Both the position numbers and the translations under genes were made by a program. 64,000 bases of DNA from Acholeplasma granularum ATCC 19168 (lineage in GTDB: Bacteria; Bacillota_I; Bacilli_A; Acholeplasmatales; Acholeplasmataceae). The notes under the pieces were generated by a model. It was given only the letters and a program-made list of their open reading frames with translations. It did no database searches and was not told the DNA's origin. Shown here piece by piece: positions 7,386 through 14,202 of this stretch (the first letter of the stretch is position 1; the number at the start of each line of letters is the position of its first letter). Location: positions 1 through 64,000 of the forward strand of contig NZ_JAFR01000007.1 of assembly GCF_000526235.1 (NCBI RefSeq), read 5' to 3'.

Positions 7386-8111
7386 ATGAACAATAATCAA
7401 AAAGTCCTAATAGGACAGGGCAAAGTATCTAAAGTATATTTAATCGAAGGTGCTGCATATAAGTATTTTCCAACATCTTATCCCCTAAGTTGGATTAAGC
7501 ATGAAGTGACTATACAAAATGAAATCGTTTCAAAAACTAAACTACCTATATTGAGTTATGATTATGTGAATAATTCGCGTGAGATAAAAATGCCTTACAT
7601 CAAAGGTGTTGATTTAACTTACCGAATTCGAGTAGAAAAGTATAAAACAGGACTAGAAGATTTGATAGGATTGCAAAAACAAGTCTATGAATATCAAAAT
7701 CTTAATCTTTTACAAGCACATGATGTGTTTTTTGAAACCTTAAATAAATCAAATCTAGACGAATCGATAAAAAAAATAGGGATTGATGCACTTAATGAAG
7801 TCGATATAAAGAATAATCTTTGTCATTTTGATTTACATTTTTCGAATATAATGTATGATCGCTACAATTATTTTATTATTGATTGGGCAAATGCGAAACT
7901 AGGAAATCCTATCTTAGATATCGCAAGAACGTATGTGGTTTTGAGACAGTATGCATTTAGATTATCAGATAAGTACTTAAAAATGATTTCAAAAGAGTTG
8001 GATATCGAACTAATTTCATTAACCCAAGCAATCAAAGCAATGGCTGTTTTAAGATTGATTGAAATGAGTGACGATGAACCTAAACAAAGGATTTTAGATT
8101 TAATTCTATAA
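7386..8111 (+). CDS. Phosphotransferase-family kinase (APH/choline kinase fold)
   Basis: The 241-residue protein has the short kinase fold used by aminoglycoside, choline and thiamine phosphotransferases. It has a glycine-rich start (LIGQGKVSKVYLIEG), a Brenner-type catalytic loop LCHFDLHFSNIM with Asp and Asn (about residues 147-158), and the metal-binding FIIDWANAKLGNP (about 164-176). AAGGAGT precedes the ATG. The substrate cannot be read from sequence; small alcohols such as choline, thiamine or a sugar are all possible. It is monocistronic with its own extended -10 promoter, and no drug-resistance context is seen. Confidence 0.75.
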   Translation: MNNNQKVLIGQGKVSKVYLIEGAAYKYFPTSYPLSWIKHEVTIQNEIVSKTKLPILSYDYVNNSREIKMPYIKGVDLTYRIRVEKYKTGLEDLIGLQKQVYEYQNLNLLQAHDVFFETLNKSNLDESIKKIGIDALNEVDIKNNLCHFDLHFSNIMYDRYNYFIIDWANAKLGNPILDIARTYVVLRQYAFRLSDKYLKMISKELDIELISLTQAIKAMAVLRLIEMSDDEPKQRILDLIL

Positions 8112-8194
8112 TACTTTATAATAAATGTTTCGCTTTTATATTTACAGTGAGATTAATTTATTCGGTATAAACAAAAGTGAAGCCGATTGAGAAT

Positions 8195-8407
8195 CTATAT
8201 AAAAAAAGATGATGTTGTAAGGGAATTACCTTTTTTGTTTTTTTCCTGCGTCAACAGCTTTAAATACTCATCAGGGTTGGGAATATTTGGAGATGCAAAT
8301 ATGACATTAGTTTCATGCGATCCCTCCTGCATACACTTATATTGTATCAAAGTACAGGTTTTTGGTATCAGTTCAAATTCTATATCTATCGCCATATAAT
8401 GCACCAT
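8195..8407 (-). CDS. Small hypothetical protein; start disrupted at an A8 run
   Basis: On the minus strand a 70-residue frame reads MVHYMAIDIEFELIPKTCTL and later PNIPNPDEYLKLL; I know no family. A good ribosome binding site (AAGGAG, 8430-8435) points to an ATG at 8418-8420, but that ATG runs into a stretch of eight A (8407-8414 on this strand) that throws it out of frame. With seven A the product would begin MLKKMVHYM. A promoter with TTGATT, 16 bases, TACAAT (8445-8472) lies just upstream on the same strand. The gene is therefore either recently broken or switched by slippage at the A run. The antisense frame at 8187-8399 is rejected. Confidence 0.5.
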   Translation of the reverse strand: MVHYMAIDIEFELIPKTCTLIQYKCMQEGSHETNVIFASPNIPNPDEYLKLLTQEKNKKGNSLTTSSFFI

Positions 8408-8444
8408 TTTTTTTAAGCATAATAAACAACTCCTTGTCGACTTT

Positions 8445-8472
8445 ATTGTAACAAATAAAATTAACTAATCAA
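8445..8472 (-). promoter_or_regulatory. Promoter of the minus-strand 8195-8420 gene
   Basis: On the minus strand TTGATT and TACAAT are separated by 16 bases, with TGT just before the -10 (extended -10). It points at the ribosome binding site at 8430-8435. Confidence 0.5.
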
Positions 8473-8665
8473 TATTTGATTGATTTATAATGATAATTAA
8501 TAGATTATTTGAACTATTAAAATAAGTGCAAACATCAACATTTCAGGCTCCAAAGGCAGTTATTAGAATATTAGTATAAATGATAAGTATATATACAATA
8601 ATGAATATCTGATCACACATTAGTGGGATGAATACTTAATATCAATAGAATATAAGGAGGTAAAA

Positions 8666-9346
8666 ATGTCACCAATTCAAAAAGATCTTTTTACATTACA
8701 AGATTTAGAATATAAAGCTTTTAATGCTAGATTAATCCCAACGATTAAAAAAGAAACAATTATCGGAAATAGAGTTCCAGTTTTAAGAAAATATGCAAAA
8801 AATAATCAGTTAAATGAAGATTTTAATCTATTTATTTCATCTTTGCCTCATGTCTATTTTGAAGAAAACATGCTACACGCAATTATTATTTCTTCAATGA
8901 ATGAGTTTGAAAAAGTAATATACAATATAGATAGGTTTCTTCCATTTGTTGATAATTGGGCTGTATGTGATACACTTTCACCTAAAATTATGATAAAACA
9001 TCGTGATAAACTAATTCATCATCTAGACAAGTGGCTAAATTCCAAACATAATTATACTCAACGCTTTGGTATAAAAATGTTGATGGAACATTATTTGGAT
9101 GATGATTTTAATGTTGAATTTTTTGATAAAGTCATTTCAATAAAATCAGATGATTACTACGTTAAAATGATGATTTCTTGGTATTTTGCAACTGCATTAG
9201 TTAAACAATCCAATCATGCAATGAAAGTGATAGAAGAGAATCTACTTGATCATTGGACACATAATAAAACTATACAAAAGGCTATAGAAAGTTATAGAAT
9301 CTCTTCAACTAATAAGGAAATCTTAAAAAAATACAAAAGAAAATAA
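8666..9346 (+). CDS. DNA alkylation repair protein, AlkD family
   Basis: The 226-residue protein matches the HEAT-like AlkD family that excises bulky or positively charged alkylated bases such as 3- and 7-methylpurines. The family sequence DNWAVCD (about residues 108-114) is present, as are KSDDYYVKMMISWYFA (about 168-183) and HWTHNKTIQKAIESYRIS (about 196-213). Its length is typical of the shorter AlkD members. AAGGAGG precedes the ATG. It stands alone; the decayed gene downstream is in the same direction. Family assignment is firm, activity inferred. Confidence 0.85.
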   Translation: MSPIQKDLFTLQDLEYKAFNARLIPTIKKETIIGNRVPVLRKYAKNNQLNEDFNLFISSLPHVYFEENMLHAIIISSMNEFEKVIYNIDRFLPFVDNWAVCDTLSPKIMIKHRDKLIHHLDKWLNSKHNYTQRFGIKMLMEHYLDDDFNVEFFDKVISIKSDDYYVKMMISWYFATALVKQSNHAMKVIEENLLDHWTHNKTIQKAIESYRISSTNKEILKKYKRK

Positions 9347-9383
9347 ATTTGAAACAGATTATATAAATTGTTTGGAGATCAAT

Positions 9384-9701
9384 ATGCAATTTCACTTTTA
9401 TAGAAATCTTATAGAAACATAGTTTCCATTTCTTAAAGAAGATGTGCGAAAAGGAACAGAAAAATACTATGGTGTACCTGTCTATAGATATAAAATGATT
9501 TTATGACAATAAGTCCTTATGAAAAGGCAATTACATTTTCTTTTAGAGAAGTAAAAAAATAGTGATAAATACAATTTACTTAAAGGTGATGGTAATAAAA
9601 CACTAAATTTAAGAGTATGTCATATTGACGATTATAGTTATGATGACATGAAATATAGTAAATCATGTTTAAATCATTTAAATAAATTTCATATTAAATA
9701 A
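9384..9701 (+). pseudogene. Decayed gene with several stops and frameshifts
   Basis: The frame starts MQFHFYRNLIET, is cut by TAG, and continues FPFLKEDVRKGTEKYYGVPVY. It shifts frame near 9502 (ISPYEKAITFSFREVKK), then again to DKYNLLKGDGNKTLNLRVCH and ends at TAA 9701. The pieces together look like one small protein of about 105 residues, perhaps DUF1801-like, but that family call is weak. GGAGATC precedes the ATG. At least one internal stop and two frame changes show it is dead. Confidence 0.6.
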
Positions 9702-9738
9702 AGATGTTAGTCTATTTAAATTAGACTAACATCTTTTA
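9702..9738. terminator. Bidirectional terminator
   Basis: A perfect 13-bp stem, AGATGTTAGTCTA with TAGACTAACATCT, carries T-rich ends on both strands. It separates the plus-strand decayed gene from the minus-strand MATE gene. Confidence 0.85.
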
Positions 9739-9740
9739 TT

Positions 9741-11150
9741 TCATGAGACTTTTAATTGATTATCTTCTAATGTTAGATTGTTTAACCATGTGCCTTTTTT
9801 CATAATATGGTTAGCAACAATTAATTTTACAATATCGGTTGATTTACTTGCTAAGAATATTGTAAGAATATCTATACCTAAAAAATTTCTGTAAGCACTT
9901 AAAATAATTACAACTGGTAGACCTACCAAGTATGTTGGTAATTGATCTAATAAGAATGTTCTTACAGAGTCACCACCCGCTCTTAGTGCATAATAACTCA
10001 TTGCATTATATCCATAAATAGCAATGAATATAACATTGATTAAAATCAGTTTATAAGCTAACCAATACATAGAATTAACAGGTGTAAATATTAAAAGTAT
10101 AACGGGTGATAAACCAACAATTAATACCATAATTATAACATTGGTGAGCATCATAATTCCACGTAGTTTTATTAAATAGTCTTTAGCTTTTTCAAATGAA
10201 TTTTCTCCGAGTGCTTGTCCAAGTATGACACCTGATGCAGTAGCCATACCAGAATAATAAACAAAGAATATGTCAGTAGCATTTTGAGAATATCCATAAG
10301 CTGTTACCCATTCATAAACACCACTTGTAATAAACATTGCATATAAAACCATTGCAACAGACCATAAAACTTCATTAATTATAATTGGTCCACCCTTTAA
10401 AATATACATCTTGACTAAACGTTTAGTTATTAAAAAATCTTTTAATATATCACTAGCATAATTTTCTTCACTATAAAATATAGCAACTATAAGTAAAACG
10501 ATTAGTTCAGCAACTTTAGATATGACAGTTGCCCAGGCAGCACCGATTGCCCCCATTGCAGGAAAACCTAAAAAACCATAAATTAATATCATATTTAAAC
10601 TCATATTTATAATAATTCCAATAACACCAGCTAGTAAAGGTACTTTAGCTCTACCAATTGATCTAAAGTAGGTTGAAATCATAAAAGAAGTTAAAAAGAT
10701 AGTTGCACCAAAACCGATAATTTTAATATATTGAATTCCAAAGGTGACAGCTTCTAATTGTTCTGGATCATTTGTTGGTAAAAACATTTTTATGACTACA
10801 GGGCCTAATGTTGTAATTATAACACTAGATAAAATTCCAAACATGATAGATAAAATTAAACCTAGTTGAAATGTTCCTAAAATACCTTTTTTATTTTTGG
10901 CACCAAAATATTGTGAGACAAAGACACTTATCCCAGCAGTTAAACCAATCCAAAAAAAGTTTATGATAAACATAAAACGGTTAGCTGTTGATACACCCGT
11001 ATAAGCTGTTTGTGAAAATCGATTGATCATGAAAGTATCAATAAGACCTGCGATATTTAAAATCATTTGTTGAATAATGACAGGTATAATGATTGCCAGT
11101 GCCATTTTATAAAATGCTTTATCGCTGAAATACTTTTTAAATTTACTCAT
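9741..11150 (-). CDS. MATE-family efflux transporter
   Basis: The 469-residue protein has about twelve membrane segments in two similar halves, the normal length and layout of a MATE exporter driven by Na+ or H+. Early residues IIIPVIIQQMILNIAGLIDTFMI and the following FSQTAYTGVSTANRFMF correspond to the family's first helices, and GLTAGISVFVSQYFGAKNKK is the usual conserved segment after helix 2. GAGG precedes the ATG on the minus strand. Substrates are typically cationic drugs or metabolites; none can be assigned. It is monocistronic and converges on the terminator at 9702. Confidence 0.9.
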   Translation of the reverse strand: MSKFKKYFSDKAFYKMALAIIIPVIIQQMILNIAGLIDTFMINRFSQTAYTGVSTANRFMFIINFFWIGLTAGISVFVSQYFGAKNKKGILGTFQLGLILSIMFGILSSVIITTLGPVVIKMFLPTNDPEQLEAVTFGIQYIKIIGFGATIFLTSFMISTYFRSIGRAKVPLLAGVIGIIINMSLNMILIYGFLGFPAMGAIGAAWATVISKVAELIVLLIVAIFYSEENYASDILKDFLITKRLVKMYILKGGPIIINEVLWSVAMVLYAMFITSGVYEWVTAYGYSQNATDIFFVYYSGMATASGVILGQALGENSFEKAKDYLIKLRGIMMLTNVIIMVLIVGLSPVILLIFTPVNSMYWLAYKLILINVIFIAIYGYNAMSYYALRAGGDSVRTFLLDQLPTYLVGLPVVIILSAYRNFLGIDILTIFLASKSTDIVKLIVANHIMKKGTWLNNLTLEDNQLKVS

Positions 11151-11286
11151 AATAAAAACCTCAAATTCAATTGTAGCAAACTAAGTATAAAAAGTATATA
11201 AAAACTTATGGTTTCAAGATAATATAAGAATTTATGTTATTTACATGATATTACTTTTATGAGATTAATAAATTAATTTATTTTCT

Positions 11287-11295
11287 TGGTATAAT
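11287..11295 (+). promoter_or_regulatory. Extended -10 promoter of the 11324 operon
   Basis: TGGTATAAT lies 28 bases before the ATG at 11324, a short leader with AAGGAG. Confidence 0.55.
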
Positions 11296-11323
11296 TGTTA
11301 TATTAATAAGGAGATTTAAACAT

Positions 11324-12358
11324 ATGATTTTATTTGATAAAGATTACTTTAAGAAAATTTCAGAAGAAGTTTTTAAAACAGATTCCCCAACAGGATATAC
11401 AACAAATGTTATTAATCTAGTTAAAAGATATATTGATTCTTATGGTTATGAATCAAAAATATTAAACAGTGGTGCTTTAGAGGTTTCAATAAAGGGAGAA
11501 GATTCTTCTAAACTTGTTGCAACATCTGCACATTGTGATACTTTAGGATTAATGGTTAGATCTATTAAATCTAATGGAAAATTAGCACTTACACCATTAG
11601 GTGGACCAAGCACACCAACACTAGATGGCGAGTATTGCACAATTCATACAAGAGAGGGGAAAAAATATACTGGTACAATATTATCAACATCACCTGCTGT
11701 ACATGTATTTAAAGATGCGAATACAAAATCTAGAGAAATTGATGAATTAGAAATTAGATTAGATGAAGAAGTGTTTTCTAAAGAAGATGTAGAAAAATTA
11801 GGCATTCAAAATGGTGATATCGTAAGTTACGATACGAAGTTTATAATCACAGACACAGGATTTTTAAAATCAAGATTTGTTGATGATAAAGCTTCAGTTG
11901 TCATATTATTGATGCTTTTAAAATACACATCAGATCATAATATTAAATTCAAGCATGATACGAAAATATATTTCATAGTTTATGAAGAAGTAGGTCATGG
12001 AGCATCTATAATTGATAAAAATATTTCAGAGTTTGTAACACTTGATATGGGTACGATTGGTCTTGATTTAGCAGGTAATGAATATGCAGTATCTATTTGT
12101 GCTAAAGATTCTGGTGGTCCATATGATTATGAACTTACAACAAAACTAATTCAGATGGCTAAAGAAAATAATCTATCATTTACAGTTGATATATTTCCTT
12201 TCTATGGAAGTGATGTGGGCGCTGCAAGAAGAGCAGGCATTGATTTTAAAGGCGCTTTAATTGGTAGTGGAGTTAGTGCATCTCATGGTATGGAAAGAAC
12301 ACATATTAAAGGTGTTGAAAATACATTAAAATTAATTTATGCATATTTAGTTAAATAA
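11324..12358 (+). CDS. M42-family metallo-aminopeptidase
   Basis: The 344-residue protein is a typical M42 (glutamyl/deblocking aminopeptidase, FrvX-like) enzyme, a cytosolic tetrahedral peptidase that trims peptides with two metal ions. Expected metal and catalytic residues are visible: SAHCDTLG with His near 70, FVDDKAS near 186, YEEVGHGAS (catalytic and ligand Glu), LDMGTIGLD, and a late HGMERTH. AAGGAG precedes the ATG and an extended -10 is close. The RNA methyltransferase gene follows after three bases, so the two are cotranscribed. Confidence 0.9.
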   Translation: MILFDKDYFKKISEEVFKTDSPTGYTTNVINLVKRYIDSYGYESKILNSGALEVSIKGEDSSKLVATSAHCDTLGLMVRSIKSNGKLALTPLGGPSTPTLDGEYCTIHTREGKKYTGTILSTSPAVHVFKDANTKSREIDELEIRLDEEVFSKEDVEKLGIQNGDIVSYDTKFIITDTGFLKSRFVDDKASVVILLMLLKYTSDHNIKFKHDTKIYFIVYEEVGHGASIIDKNISEFVTLDMGTIGLDLAGNEYAVSICAKDSGGPYDYELTTKLIQMAKENNLSFTVDIFPFYGSDVGAARRAGIDFKGALIGSGVSASHGMERTHIKGVENTLKLIYAYLVK

Positions 12359-12361
12359 CAT

Positions 12362-13621
12362 ATGAATATAAAAGTAATAACAAGTGACCTTGACTATCAA
12401 GGTCAAGGTGTAACTAGAATAGACGATAAAGTTACCTTTATTAAGGGTATGTTTCATGATGAAGTTGGTTTAATTGAAATACTAAAATCAAAAAAACATT
12501 TCCAAGAAGCAAAACTTACTCAACTCATAAAAAAAAATAAAGATAGAACTTCAGATTTATATTTTGATTATGCCCCGCTATATGGTTTGTCTCTAGCTGC
12601 TGAATGCTTATGGCAAGAAAAGATTACAAAAGAAACCATTAAAAAAATCACAGATCTTGATGTACATGTTCATAAAACAATCACAGATGGAAATAAATTA
12701 AATTATAGAAATAAAATAACATTACATGTTAAAAGAATAGGTGATTCATTAAAGATAGGTACCTTTGAAGAAAAGTCTAACTTTCTTCAACCAATTACAA
12801 GTCATAAACTTGCTTTACCTATCATAAATGATAAGATAAATTTTTTAAATAATTGGATTAAAACCACTCATATAAATAATAGTATAATAAAAAACTTTAC
12901 ACTTAGAACCAATGGTAAAGAAGTTATGTTAATTATAGGTGTTAAATCATCATTTGATGAACTTGATGATATAATTTATCAATTAAAAAATGAATTTCAA
13001 TCGATCTATATAAATCTAGAAAAAAATAAGTTTGATAATCTATCTGATGAATCTATCCACCTTTATGGAAAAGAAACTTTAAAAATGCCATTTAATCATT
13101 TGGAGTTTGAACTTGGACCTGAAAGTTTTTTTCAGGTAAATAAAGAAGTTGCGATTTTAATGTATGAGGAAATAAAAAAACTAACCCAAAATCAAATAGT
13201 AATTGATGCATATGCTGGCATGGCAAGCATTGGTCAATATATTACATCAAAAAAAGTATATTCAATTGAATCTAATTTAGATTCAGTCACACAAGCAAAT
13301 AAGATGCTTATAAATAATCAAATAAAACATCTTGAACTTATTCATGGTAATGTTGAGGAAAAATTAGGATTATATATTAACTTAGCAGATACAATTATCT
13401 TTGATCCTCCTAGAAGTGGCTTAACAGAAGATATAATACATTTGGTTAAACTACATAAGGTCAAAGATATCATCTATATATCTTGTGATTTAAAGTCTTT
13501 ATCTAGAGACATCAATGGATTAAAAGATTTATATGATATTAAAAAAGTAATTCCAGTGAGAATGTTTCCATCAACAATTCACGTTGAAAACATCGTATTG
13601 CTTTCTTTAAAAACGGCTTAA
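12362..13621 (+). CDS. 23S rRNA/tRNA m5U methyltransferase (TrmA/RlmCD family)
   Basis: The 419-residue protein has an N-terminal TRAM-like region and a C-terminal SAM methyltransferase domain. The latter shows VIDAYAGMASIGQYI (SAM site, about 280-294), IIFDPPRSGL (about 342-351) and IYISCDLKSLSRDI with the nucleophilic Cys. It methylates C5 of uridine in rRNA or tRNA. The family's N-terminal 4Fe-4S cysteines, usually CxxxxxCGGC, are replaced by APLYGLSLAAEC, so the cluster is probably absent. The ATG lies three bases after the previous stop with no strong ribosome binding site, implying coupling. It ends LLSLKTA, and a related tail fragment recurs at 16931. Confidence 0.85.
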   Translation: MNIKVITSDLDYQGQGVTRIDDKVTFIKGMFHDEVGLIEILKSKKHFQEAKLTQLIKKNKDRTSDLYFDYAPLYGLSLAAECLWQEKITKETIKKITDLDVHVHKTITDGNKLNYRNKITLHVKRIGDSLKIGTFEEKSNFLQPITSHKLALPIINDKINFLNNWIKTTHINNSIIKNFTLRTNGKEVMLIIGVKSSFDELDDIIYQLKNEFQSIYINLEKNKFDNLSDESIHLYGKETLKMPFNHLEFELGPESFFQVNKEVAILMYEEIKKLTQNQIVIDAYAGMASIGQYITSKKVYSIESNLDSVTQANKMLINNQIKHLELIHGNVEEKLGLYINLADTIIFDPPRSGLTEDIIHLVKLHKVKDIIYISCDLKSLSRDINGLKDLYDIKKVIPVRMFPSTIHVENIVLLSLKTA

Positions 13622-13645
13622 CAAAACCATTCATATAATAATAGA

Positions 13646-13690
13646 AGAAGTATCTAACCTCTTAAATCAGGGTTAAATACTTCTTTTTTA
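13646..13690 (+). terminator. Terminator after the methyltransferase gene
   Basis: AGAAGTATCTAACC and GGGTTAAATACTTCT form a long stem with small mismatches, followed by TTTTTT. Confidence 0.8.
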
Positions 13691-13700
13691 CTTTTTGCCC

Positions 13701-13735
13701 AATGTGGAAACATATCGAAATCAATGTGGAAACAT
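13701..13735 (+). repeat. Direct repeat AATGTGGAAACAT x2
   Basis: AATGTGGAAACAT occurs at 13701 and 13723, exactly 22 bases apart. It lies between the terminator of the methyltransferase gene and the cad promoter, at the left edge of the inserted-looking metal-resistance module. It may be a remnant IS end or a regulator site. Confidence 0.6.
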
Positions 13736-13753
13736 CTAAAGAAGTTGTTCATA

Positions 13754-13781
13754 TTGACTCCGTAGTTTATTGTGATACAAT
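13754..13781 (+). promoter_or_regulatory. Promoter of the metal-resistance operon
   Basis: TTGACT (13754-13759) and TACAAT (13776-13781) are 16 bases apart. This is a stronger -35 than most promoters in the window, in keeping with a repressed, inducible operon. Confidence 0.7.
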
Positions 13782-13785
13782 ATAT

Positions 13786-13809
13786 CTATATGAATGAGCG
13801 CTCATATAG
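13786..13809 (+). promoter_or_regulatory. CadC/SmtB-type operator
   Basis: An imperfect palindrome centred on TGAGCGCTCA, with flanks CTATATGAA and TATAG, covers the expected transcription start just after the -10. This is the place and shape of ArsR/SmtB operators, and the first gene encodes such a repressor. Metal binding would release it. Confidence 0.75.
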
Positions 13810-13822
13810 ATAGGAGATTAGT

Positions 13823-14188
13823 ATGGATCAAAAAGATATAATAGAGTTTTGTGAATGTAATGTTCTTCACCCTGAAAAAATAGAAATAGCCCATAAAAAC
13901 TTACTAGATAATGAATCTATTTCACTGCTAACTTTGTTCTTCAAAACATTTAGCGATCCCACAAGAATGAAAATCATATTGGCATTAAAAGAAACCGAGT
14001 TGTGTGTGTGCGATCTGTCTGCTGTGATCAATGTCAGTCAATCCGCTGTCTCACATCAATTGAAAACCTTAAGAGAGAATCGTTTGGTTAAATACCGAAA
14101 AGAGGGGAATGTTGTTTATTACTCGCTTGACGATGACCACGTCCACGTGTTAATAACTCAAGCAATGAATCATCTAAAACATAAGTAG
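13823..14188 (+). CDS. cadC: ArsR/SmtB-family metal sensor, CadC-type repressor
   Basis: The 121-residue winged-helix repressor has a recognition helix VSQSAVSHQLKTL. Its metal-site residues are those of CadC: Cys10 and Cys12 in the N-terminal arm and Cys61 and Cys63 in ELCVCDLS, a thiolate site for Cd or Pb. A C-terminal helix with Asp and His (DDDHVHVL...MNHLKH) gives the alpha-5 Zn site. AGGAG lies before the ATG. It sits first in an operon with a Zn/Cd/Pb ATPase, behind a palindromic operator. CadC-like sensing is well supported by residues; the preferred metal is inferred. Confidence 0.88.
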   Translation: MDQKDIIEFCECNVLHPEKIEIAHKNLLDNESISLLTLFFKTFSDPTRMKIILALKETELCVCDLSAVINVSQSAVSHQLKTLRENRLVKYRKEGNVVYYSLDDDHVHVLITQAMNHLKHK

Positions 14189-14202
14189 AATGGAGAAAAA
14201 AC

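Noticed and set aside
8187-8399. Plus-strand 70-residue frame
   Set aside because: It is the antisense of the minus-strand frame at 8195-8407, which has a promoter and ribosome binding site; this strand has neither.
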